Position numbers and translations under genes: made by a program
Shown here: positions 50,289 through 57,352 of the stretch, one piece after another
Layout: every line of letters begins with the position of its first letter
Numbering within the stretch: position 1 is the stretch's first letter
Source: Cellulomonas sp.
Lineage (GTDB): Bacteria; Actinomycetota; Actinomycetes; Actinomycetales; Cellulomonadaceae
Direction: 5' to 3'
DNA: 64,000 nucleotides
NCBI RefSeq assembly: GCF_017744555.1
Contig: NZ_JAGIBD010000008.1
Span: forward strand, 62,001 to 126,000
The notes under the pieces: generated by a model
The model's input: only the letters and a program-made list of their open reading frames with translations
The model's database searches: none
What the model was told of the DNA's origin: nothing

Positions 50289-50322
50289 TTCGTCATCGGG
50301 GGCCGACGCCGCCGGCTCGGCG

Positions 50323-51093
50323 TCACCGAGCGCCCAGCGCGACGTCGACGACGAGCGCGCGATGGTCGGACAGCCCGGTGTCGACGGAGCGGGCGGCGCC
50401 GGTGGCGTGCACGGGACCGTCGCCGAGCACGTGGTCGAGCTGTCGGGTCGGTTCGACGACGGGGAACGTCGGGGCGGTGGCGAGCGGGTGCATGCCCGAC
50501 CAGCGCAGGGCGCCGGGCTCGTCGAGGTTGAGGTCCCCGAGCAGCGCCATCGGCCGGGTGAGGGGACGGACCTGCGTGACGAGGTGGCGCAGCTGCCGCC
50601 CGTTCCAGCCGGGGATGAACGTCAGGTGCGTCGCGACGACGCTGAGGACGCCCTGCGGGCCCTGCACGACCGCGGCGAGGGCCGCCCGAGGTTCGTCGCG
50701 CACGAGCGTCGGCCAGCGCGTCCCGGGCCAGCGCACCGGGGTCCGGCGGCGCAACGTGGGCAGCTGCAGGACGCGCCACTCGAGCACGGGATGGCGGCTG
50801 AGCAGTGCGATGCCGTAGCTCGCCTGCGCGGGCTGGTGGTCGCCCGTCGCGGCGGTCCACAGGCCGGGCTCGCCGTGCAGGGTCGCGACGAACCGGTGCT
50901 CGGGGGCGCCCATGGCCTCAGCCGCGAGCGATGTGAGGTCCGCGCCGTGCGAGCGGGGCTGGTCGCGATCGACCTCCTGCAGGGCCAGCACGTCGGCGTC
51001 GAGGGCCTCGACGGCGGCGGCGAAGCGGTCGAGCCGCACCTCGCCGTCCACCACGGACCGGCCGTGCAGGATGTTGAAGGTCGCCAGGCGCAC
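50323..51093 (-). CDS. Endonuclease/exonuclease/phosphatase family protein
   Basis: 256 residues of the EEP fold: RLATFNILHGRSV (first strand with Asn), LALQEVDRDQPRS (catalytic Glu), VVATHLTF, ALLGDLNLDEPG (Asp-x-Asn) and the C-terminal TGLSDHRALVVDV (Asp-His). A metal-dependent phosphodiesterase; the substrate could be DNA, a phospholipid head group or an inositol phosphate. GTG start with GGGAGAA upstream. No signal peptide, so cytoplasmic. Confidence 0.82.
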   Translation of the reverse strand: MRLATFNILHGRSVVDGEVRLDRFAAAVEALDADVLALQEVDRDQPRSHGADLTSLAAEAMGAPEHRFVATLHGEPGLWTAATGDHQPAQASYGIALLSRHPVLEWRVLQLPTLRRRTPVRWPGTRWPTLVRDEPRAALAAVVQGPQGVLSVVATHLTFIPGWNGRQLRHLVTQVRPLTRPMALLGDLNLDEPGALRWSGMHPLATAPTFPVVEPTRQLDHVLGDGPVHATGAARSVDTGLSDHRALVVDVALGAR

Positions 51094-51152
51094 CCTGGGG
51101 ATTCTCCCGGTCGACCTGCGGTCCCGCGCGGCGGCGTGTAGACACTCGTCTC

Positions 51153-51788
51153 ATGACTCAGCAGGGTGCCCTCGTCGACCCTCCCGACGACCGCACGGCG
51201 CTGCACGACGGGCTGCGACTCACGGCCGTCGCGCTCACGGACGCCGGGATCCCGTTCGCGCTCGTCGGCGGCTACGCGGCGTGGGCCAGGGGAGCGCCCG
51301 AACCGAGCCACGACGCGGACTTCGCGGTGACCGAGGACGACGTGGAGCGGGCGAAGGCCGCCATCGCCGCCTCCGGGCTGACCGTCGAGCAGCCCGCGGA
51401 GAACTGGCTGTTCAAGGCGTACCACCACGGTCAGCTCGTGGACGTGCTGTTCCGGATGGTGGGGGAGCCGATCACGCGCGAGCAGCTCGCGCGCAGCGAC
51501 GTCCTCGAGGTCCTCGCCGTGCGCATGCCCGTGCTCAGCGCCACGGACGTCGTGTCGGCGAAGATGCGGGTGCTCGGGGAGCACGCGTGCGACTTCGGGC
51601 GGCTGCTCGCGATCGTGCGCGCGCTGCGTGAGCAGATCGACTGGGGCCGGATCCGCGCGGACGTCGAGGGGCACCCCTACGCGCGCGCGTTCCTGTTCCT
51701 CGCCGACGAGCTCGGCATCACGGACCGCGGCCCCACCGCGTCGTCGGACGAGGTGGGGCCGGGCGAGGAGGCCGCGCCGGGGGCGTGA
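51153..51788 (+). CDS. Nucleotidyltransferase-fold protein (DUF6036/AbiEii-like)
   Basis: 211 residues. The NTase motif FALVGGYAAWARGAPEPSHD followed by AD is the GG-x(9)-DxD type, with the two acidic residues in HDADFAV. The rest is a helical domain, and the acidic C-terminus is disordered. It could be the transferase part of a toxin-antitoxin system or a housekeeping enzyme; no partner is adjacent. The ATG lies six bases after GACACT (51141-51146), probably leaderless. Convergent with livF by 4 bases. Confidence 0.65.
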   Translation: MTQQGALVDPPDDRTALHDGLRLTAVALTDAGIPFALVGGYAAWARGAPEPSHDADFAVTEDDVERAKAAIAASGLTVEQPAENWLFKAYHHGQLVDVLFRMVGEPITREQLARSDVLEVLAVRMPVLSATDVVSAKMRVLGEHACDFGRLLAIVRALREQIDWGRIRADVEGHPYARAFLFLADELGITDRGPTASSDEVGPGEEAAPGA

Positions 51789-51792
51789 CGGC

Positions 51793-52605
51793 TCACACCG
51801 CCGGCGGCTTGTTCGCCTGCTCGACGTCCGTCGCGAGCGTCCCGAGGTACAGCTCGATGACCTTCGGGTCGTGCATGAGCTCACGGCCCGGACCCGAGTA
51901 GGCGTTGCGGCCCTGGTCGAGCACGTACGCCCGGTCGCAGATCTGCAGCGCCCGACGCGCGTTCTGCTCGACGATGACCACCGAGACGCCCGCCTTGTTG
52001 ATCTTGCGGGTCCGGATGAACGTCTCGTCCTGCCGCACGGGCGACAGGCCGGCCGACGGCTCGTCGAGCAGCAGCACCGACGGCTCCATCATGAGCGCGC
52101 GCGCCATCGCGACCATCTGCCGCTCGCCGCCCGACAGCGACCCGGCGCGCTGCTTGCGTCGCTCGCCGAGCGTGGGGAAGAGGTCGACGATGAACGCGAA
52201 CCGCTCGTCGTACTTCTTGGGTGCCTGGAACAGGCCCATCTGCAGGTTCTCCTCGATGCTCAGCGAGGGGAACACGTTGTTCGTCTGCGGGACGAAGCCC
52301 ACGCCGCGGCGCACGAGGGCGTCGGCGCGTTTGTGCGTGATGTCCTCGCCCTGGAGCGTGACCGTGCCGGAGCGGATCGTCACGAGGCCGAACAGGGCCT
52401 TGAGCAGCGTGGACTTGCCCGCGCCGTTCGGCCCGATGATCCCGACGAGCTCGCCGGGGTGCACCACGAGGTTGCAGCCGTTGAGGATGTCGACCCCCGG
52501 GATGTACCCGGCGACCAGGTCGCGGGCGTCGAGCAGGGGTTCCCCGGCGGGTGCGCCCCGGTGGACGCTGGCGGCGTCGCCGGTGTCGACGGCGGTGGTG
52601 CTCAT
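51793..52605 (-). CDS. livF: Branched-chain amino acid ABC transporter ATP-binding protein LivF
   Basis: 270 residues. Walker A GIIGPNGAGKSTLLKALFG, signature LSGGERQMVAMARALMMEP, Walker B VLLLDEPSAGLSP, H-loop replaced by EQN (VVIVEQNARRALQI), as usual in LivF. The N-terminal 25 residues are an extension. ATG overlaps the livG stop. Energises LivHM on the cytoplasmic side. Confidence 0.93.
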   Translation of the reverse strand: MSTTAVDTGDAASVHRGAPAGEPLLDARDLVAGYIPGVDILNGCNLVVHPGELVGIIGPNGAGKSTLLKALFGLVTIRSGTVTLQGEDITHKRADALVRRGVGFVPQTNNVFPSLSIEENLQMGLFQAPKKYDERFAFIVDLFPTLGERRKQRAGSLSGGERQMVAMARALMMEPSVLLLDEPSAGLSPVRQDETFIRTRKINKAGVSVVIVEQNARRALQICDRAYVLDQGRNAYSGPGRELMHDPKVIELYLGTLATDVEQANKPPAV

Positions 52606-53558
52606 CGGGTCTCCTCCGTGCGGGTGTCTTCCTCGGCGCGCACCTCGGCCTCGAGCTGCTCGGTGACCTCGTCGCTGAGCAGGCTGTCGTCGCCGAGGTC
52701 GGTGTCGTGGTGCTTGCCGAGATAGGCGTCGACGACGGCCTGGTCCTGCATGACGGTCTCCGGCGGGCCTTCGGCGACGATCCGGCCCTCCGCCATGACG
52801 ACGACCCAGTCCGAGATGTGCCGGACCATGTGCATGTCGTGCTCGACGAACAGCACCGTGGTGCCCTCGTCGCGCAACGACTCGATGTGGCCGAGCAGCG
52901 ACTGCGTGAGGGCGGGGTTCACGCCGGCCATCGGCTCGTCGAGCATGAGCATGCGGGGCGAGCTCATGAGGGCTCGCGCCATCTCGAGCAGCTTGCGCTG
53001 ACCGCCGGACAGGCTGCCCGCGAAGTCGTCGCGCTTGGTGTCGAGCTTGAACCGTGCGAGGAGCTCCTCGGCCTGCTCGGTGATCGCCTTCTCGCGAGGC
53101 CGCCACAGCGCCGGCACGAGGGCTGTGACGAGCCGCTCGCCCGGCTGGTCGGGGGCACCGAGCCGCATGTTCTCCATGACCGTCATGCGGCTGAGCGCCT
53201 TGGTCAGCTGGAACGTGCGGACCATCCCGGAGCGGGCGACCCGCGCGGCGGCGACGCCGTGCAGCGACCGCCCGTCGAACGTCCACTCGCCCGTGCTCGG
53301 ACGGTCGAAGCCGGTGAGCAGGTTGAACAGCGTCGTCTTGCCGGCGCCGTTGGGCCCGATGAGGGCCGTGATGGCGCCGCGCTGGACCTCGAGGTGGTCG
53401 ACGTCGACGGCGGTCATGCCGCCGAAGTGCCGCGTGACGTGGTCCGCGACCACGATCGGGTCGGGCTTCGCCGCGCCGGGCGTGCGAGCCACGTCGGCGA
53501 GCGACGCGGCGACCTCCGCCCGGCGGTCGGTGACGGTGGTGGGCTGGTCAGCGGACAT
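52602..53558 (-). CDS. livG: Branched-chain amino acid ABC transporter ATP-binding protein LivG
   Basis: 318 residues. Walker A LIGPNGAGKTTLFNLLTG, the Liv-typical GMVRTFQLTKALSRMTVMEN, signature LSGGQRKLLEMARALMSSP, Walker B MLMLDEPMAGVNP and H-loop FVEHDMHMV. About 33 N-terminal and 40 C-terminal residues (Glu/Asp-rich) exceed the usual length. Overlaps livM by 11 bases and livF by 4. Confidence 0.93.
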   Translation of the reverse strand: MSADQPTTVTDRRAEVAASLADVARTPGAAKPDPIVVADHVTRHFGGMTAVDVDHLEVQRGAITALIGPNGAGKTTLFNLLTGFDRPSTGEWTFDGRSLHGVAAARVARSGMVRTFQLTKALSRMTVMENMRLGAPDQPGERLVTALVPALWRPREKAITEQAEELLARFKLDTKRDDFAGSLSGGQRKLLEMARALMSSPRMLMLDEPMAGVNPALTQSLLGHIESLRDEGTTVLFVEHDMHMVRHISDWVVVMAEGRIVAEGPPETVMQDQAVVDAYLGKHHDTDLGDDSLLSDEVTEQLEAEVRAEEDTRTEETR

Positions 53559-54534
53559 CGATCGCCAGCTCCTTCTTGTCGCCGAGGATGCCTTGCGGCC
53601 GGAAGATGATCAGCAGCATCAGCGTGACGCCGACGACGATCCAGCCGAACTGCTCGATCTGCTCGGTCCGCATGATGCTGTCGGGGACCCCGGCACGCAT
53701 GACGGACTTGATGAGCATGAGGCTCGCCCAGAAGATGATCGACCCGAGGACGGGCCCGAACACGGTCGCGGCACCGCCCAGCAGCAGGATCGTCCAGACG
53801 AAGAACGTCATCGGGCGGCCCATCGAGTCGGGCTGCACGGCTCGTGGCAGGACGTAGATGATGCCCGCCACCGCACCGATGCAGCCACCGAGGATGAGCG
53901 CCTGCATCTTGTACGAGTAGACGTTCTTGCCGAGCGAGCGCACGGCGTCCTCGTCCTCGCGGATGCCCTTGAGCACGCGGCCCCACGGCGACCGGATGAG
54001 CAGCCACACGAGCAGGCACGCGAGCCCGACGGCCGCCCAGCCGACGATCCGGACCCACCAGCTGTTCGACGCGCTGAGCGAGTAGTCGAACGGACCGAGC
54101 TGGAAGTTGCCGTCCCCGAACGGTGACGAGTCCTGGAACGTGTGCTTGTAGTCGTTGCCCCGCAGGCCCGACGACGCGCCCGTGATCTCGGTGAGCGCGG
54201 TCGAGCGGCCGATGAGCCGGACGATCTCGGCCGCCGCGATGGTCACGATGGCGAGGTAGTCGCCGCGCAGCTTGAGCGTCGGGATGCCGAGGATGAGGCC
54301 GAAGACCGCGGCGCACGCGATCGCGACGAGCACCGCCGCCCACAGCGGCCAGCCCGCGATCGTCGAGATCGCGAACCCGTACGCGCCCAGCAGCATGAAG
54401 CCTGCCTGGCCCATGTTGATGAGCCCGGTGAGGCCGAAGTGGATGTTCAGACCGATCGCGGCGAGCGCGTACGCGGCCGTCGTCGGCGCGAAGAACTCGC
54501 CGGCGACGTTCGTCAGGATGTTGTTCCAGTCCAT
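53548..54534 (-). CDS. livM: Branched-chain amino acid ABC transporter permease LivM
   Basis: 328 residues with 8-10 helices. The first is YALAAIGLNIHFGLTGLINM (typical LivM start) and the EAA-like loop is RSPWGRVLKGIREDEDAVRS. The external loop at about 115-140 (SGLRGNDYKHTFQDSSPFGD) is characteristic for the group. Second gene of the transport operon, 9 bases after livH. Confidence 0.92.
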   Translation of the reverse strand: MDWNNILTNVAGEFFAPTTAAYALAAIGLNIHFGLTGLINMGQAGFMLLGAYGFAISTIAGWPLWAAVLVAIACAAVFGLILGIPTLKLRGDYLAIVTIAAAEIVRLIGRSTALTEITGASSGLRGNDYKHTFQDSSPFGDGNFQLGPFDYSLSASNSWWVRIVGWAAVGLACLLVWLLIRSPWGRVLKGIREDEDAVRSLGKNVYSYKMQALILGGCIGAVAGIIYVLPRAVQPDSMGRPMTFFVWTILLLGGAATVFGPVLGSIIFWASLMLIKSVMRAGVPDSIMRTEQIEQFGWIVVGVTLMLLIIFRPQGILGDKKELAIDVR

Positions 54535-54543
54535 GACGGCTCC

Positions 54544-55905
54544 TTAACCGATCCGCTCGGCCCGGCCCAGGATGCCCTGGGGCCGCACCAGCAGCACGAC
54601 GATGAGGATGAGCAGTGCTGCGGCGTAGCGCATGTCGCTCGGGATGAACAGGTTGGCGACCTCGACGACGACGCCGATGACGATCGAGCCGACGAGAGCA
54701 CCGAACGCCGCCCCGAGGCCACCGAGCGTCACCGCGGCGAACATCAGCAGCAGGAGCGCGGCGCCCATGCTCCAGCTGGTCGCGTTGAGGTAGAGGCCCA
54801 TGAGGACGCCGCCGAGGGCGGCGAGGGCGGCACCGAGCACCCAGACCAGGCGGATGATCCGCTCGACGCCGATGCCGGACGCGGCCGCGAGGGCGGGGTT
54901 GTCGGACACGGCCCGCGTCGCCCGGCCCACGCGGGTGCCGAGCAGGAAGTACGCGACGGCACCGAGCACGAGCGCGGCGATCGCGACCGAGACGAGCGAC
55001 GTGACGGTGACCCGCACGGGCCCGAACGTGAGCGTCGTCGGGTTGGTCGTCACGATGCGCAGCGAACCGCCGCCGAAGAAGAACTGGTACGTGTACTGCA
55101 GCGCCATCGACAGACCGATGGTCACGATCATCTGCTGCGTGGTGCCGACCCGCCGGCGCCGCAGCGGGTGCCAGATCCCCGCGTCCTGCAGCCAGCCGCT
55201 CGCGGCGCCCGCGATGACGGCGAGGACGCCGGACACGACCACGGGCAGACCCAGGAGCTGGCACCCGACGTACGCCAGGATGCCGCCGAGCGTCACCTGC
55301 TCGCCGTGCGCGAAGTTGCTCAGGCCCGTCGTCCCGTAGATGAGCGACAGCCCGACGGACGCGAGCGCGAGCAGGATGCCGAAGATGAGCCCGCTGACGG
55401 TCTGCTGCGCGAGCCGGTCCCAGCTGAACCCGGTGTCCTGCTGCGAGTTCGACGGCGTGCCGACCTCGCCGTTGCCGGTGCCCGGTGCGCCGGTGGCGCC
55501 GGGTGCCGGCGTGGGCCCGGAGCCGTCGGCGGCTACGAGCGGGAACAGCGCACCGGTCGCCTGGCCGAGCGTGGCGTTGACGGTCCGCGGGTTCGCCGAG
55601 GGGTCGCGCAGCACGTCGCCCTCGGGCAGCGTCGCCGGATCGACCTTGACCGTGTAGGGGCCGGGCACGGTGACCGCCGCGGACCAGCGCCCCTCGGCGT
55701 CGGTGACGACTGTGACGGTGGTGCCGGCGCCCGCGATCTCGAGGCTCACGCCGGGAGCGGGTTCGCGGTCGCTGTTGCGGATGGTGCCGTTGATGCACCC
55801 GGTCGCGACGTCGGCGACGCAGGGGGCCTCCGCGGCGGCGTGCGCGGGGGCTGCGGCGAGCAGGGCGGTGACACTGAGGACGAGGACGGCCAAGACCGTC
55901 CGCAT
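54544..55905 (-). CDS. livH: LivH permease with N-terminal secreted carboxypeptidase-regulatory-like domain
   Basis: 453 residues, about 145 more than E. coli LivH. The extra N-terminus starts with a signal peptide (RTVLAVLVLSVTALLAAAPA) followed by a beta-sandwich domain (CVADVATGC, then PAPGVSLEIAGAGTTVTVVT and PGPYTVKVDPATLPEGD). After a Gly/Pro/Thr linker the permease begins at about 160 (VSGLIFGILLALASVGLSLI, then GTTGLSNFAHGEQVTLGG). Domain type resembles CarboxypepD_reg/CNA-B. GGAGG precedes the ATG. Confidence 0.88.
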   Translation of the reverse strand: MRTVLAVLVLSVTALLAAAPAHAAAEAPCVADVATGCINGTIRNSDREPAPGVSLEIAGAGTTVTVVTDAEGRWSAAVTVPGPYTVKVDPATLPEGDVLRDPSANPRTVNATLGQATGALFPLVAADGSGPTPAPGATGAPGTGNGEVGTPSNSQQDTGFSWDRLAQQTVSGLIFGILLALASVGLSLIYGTTGLSNFAHGEQVTLGGILAYVGCQLLGLPVVVSGVLAVIAGAASGWLQDAGIWHPLRRRRVGTTQQMIVTIGLSMALQYTYQFFFGGGSLRIVTTNPTTLTFGPVRVTVTSLVSVAIAALVLGAVAYFLLGTRVGRATRAVSDNPALAAASGIGVERIIRLVWVLGAALAALGGVLMGLYLNATSWSMGAALLLLMFAAVTLGGLGAAFGALVGSIVIGVVVEVANLFIPSDMRYAAALLILIVVLLVRPQGILGRAERIG

Positions 55906-56296
55906 CCTCGTCCTCCACCACGGCGACCTGGTCGGTGCGGTGGTGGGGGAACGGTCCACGGTGGCGAGATCTCGCACCTGGATCCTCCGTACGTCGTTCG
56001 TCTGGAGCGTGGTCACTGGGCTCGGCGGCGCTGCCGGGCTCGGTGCGGGTCCGCCGGGTGGCAGGACGATAGGCACGGATTGTGTCCTGTTCATTACGTC
56101 AAAGCGAGCACCGCCCACGAACGAGGCAGTCGGGTGACCATGGAACTGGGCGAACGTCCAGGAAATATGGCCATCCGGACGCGAGGGGCTAGGCACGCCG
56201 GTACCCGCTGCGCCATGATCGACGTCAGCGCCGCCGCGGGCAGATGCGGCGCCTGCCTGACCGGATCCCCCTCATCCCGTCTGGAGGCTCGTCGCC
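55906..56296. other. Divergent intergenic region livH / GNAT gene (391 bases)
   Basis: No gene is supported here. The stretch 56071-56115 is noticeably AT-richer than its surroundings (includes ATTGTGTCCTGTTCATTACG), a likely site for the liv promoter. On the minus strand TATCGT (56067-56072) could be a -10, and TTGACG lies further up at an unsuitable 25-base distance. AGGCACG occurs twice (56070 and 56192 region). GGAGG ahead of the GTG at 56297 belongs to the next gene. Confidence 0.4.
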
Positions 56297-57004
56297 GTGC
56301 GCCCTGGAGTCCACGTCCGCAGTGCTTGCCCGCACGACCTCGAGGACCTGGTCGACCTCTGCCTCGCCGCACGCTCCGAGGCGGGCGTCGGTTCGCAGCT
56401 GTGCACGGAGGACTCCGAGCGGTTGCGCTCCCAGCTCGGGACGCTGCTCGCGACCCCCGGGGGCGAGGTGCTGATCGGCACCGTGGACGACCAGGCGGCC
56501 GGGCTCCTGCTGGCCCGGATCGTCGGTCCCGGCCCGTTCACGGACCAGTCCAGCCTGCACCTGGAGGCCCTGTTCGTGCTGCCCGACGCGCGACGCCGCG
56601 GTCTCGGGCACGCGCTGCTGTCGCGGGCGGTCCAGCTGGCCGAGCAGGCGGGTGCGACCGAGCTGTACTCGTCGCCGCTGCCGGGCGCGCGCGGCATGCA
56701 GCGGTTCCTCGCGCGGCTCGGGTTCGCCCCCGCGGCCGCGCACCGGGTCGTGACGACCGCGGTCCTGCAGCGTCGACTGACGCACGAGGTCGGGCCCGCG
56801 TCGATCACGCCGTCCGTCCGCCGTACGGGCCCACGCGGGCTCGAGGACCTCATCGCGCGGCGCCGGCAGGTCCGCGAGGGGCGGAGGCTGGACGAGGCGT
56901 CGGCGGCCGACGCGGCGGCTCAGGCGCGCGCGTCGATCAACATGCAGGTGAGCCGCGCGGTGCAGAGCTGCCGGCCGTCCTCGTCCTCGACGACCACCTG
57001 GTAG
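56297..57004 (+). CDS. GNAT-family N-acetyltransferase
   Basis: 235 residues. GNAT core in the first 150: VHVRSACPHDLEDLVDLCLA at the start and the acetyl-CoA loop LEALFVLPDARRRGLGHALL (R-R-x-G-x-G/A). The C-terminal 85 residues are charged and helical (GPRGLEDLIARRRQVREG). The last 85 bases overlap, tail to tail, the thioesterase gene. Substrate unknown. GTG start with GGAGG nine bases upstream. Confidence 0.78.
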   Translation: MRPGVHVRSACPHDLEDLVDLCLAARSEAGVGSQLCTEDSERLRSQLGTLLATPGGEVLIGTVDDQAAGLLLARIVGPGPFTDQSSLHLEALFVLPDARRRGLGHALLSRAVQLAEQAGATELYSSPLPGARGMQRFLARLGFAPAAAHRVVTTAVLQRRLTHEVGPASITPSVRRTGPRGLEDLIARRRQVREGRRLDEASAADAAAQARASINMQVSRAVQSCRPSSSSTTTW

Positions 57005-57333
57005 CTGACGAGCGTCGACCCGAGGTGCAGGGCGCTCGCCGTTCCGGTGACGGTGCCCGACCGGGTCGAGCGGTGGTGCGTCGCGCTGAGCTCGATGCCG
57101 ACCGCCGCGCGACCGGGGCCCGCGTGCACCTGCGCGGCGTAGGAGCCGAGGGTCTCGGCGAGCACGGCCGACGCGCCGCCGTGCAGGAGGCCGTACGGCT
57201 GGGTGTTGCCCTCGACCGGCATGGTGCCGACGGCTCGGTCGGCCGCGAGCTCCACGATCTCGATGCCCATCCGGGCGAGCAGCGTGCCCTCGATGGACGG
57301 CAGGTCGGGGAGCGCGTCAAGGGTGTCGGACAT
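56920..57333 (-). CDS. PaaI-family hotdog thioesterase
   Basis: 137 residues with the hotdog motif QPYGLLHGGASAVLAETLGS, where the N-terminal HGG and the AE pair are the active-site features of PaaI/YbgC-like acyl-CoA thioesterases. The N-terminus (GIEIVELAADRAVGTMPVEG) fits the first strands. Possibly hydrolyses phenylacetyl-CoA or menaquinone-pathway thioesters. Divergent from polA and overlaps the GNAT gene by 85 bases. Confidence 0.85.
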   Translation of the reverse strand: MSDTLDALPDLPSIEGTLLARMGIEIVELAADRAVGTMPVEGNTQPYGLLHGGASAVLAETLGSYAAQVHAGPGRAAVGIELSATHHRSTRSGTVTGTASALHLGSTLVSYQVVVEDEDGRQLCTARLTCMLIDARA

Positions 57334-57339
57334 GGCAGA

Positions 57340-57345
57340 TAGGTT
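57340..57345 (+). promoter_or_regulatory. -10 element of polA (leaderless)
   Basis: TAGGTT is followed by seven bases and the GTG at 57353. No ribosome site is present. Confidence 0.55.
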
Positions 57346-57352
57346 GACACCC

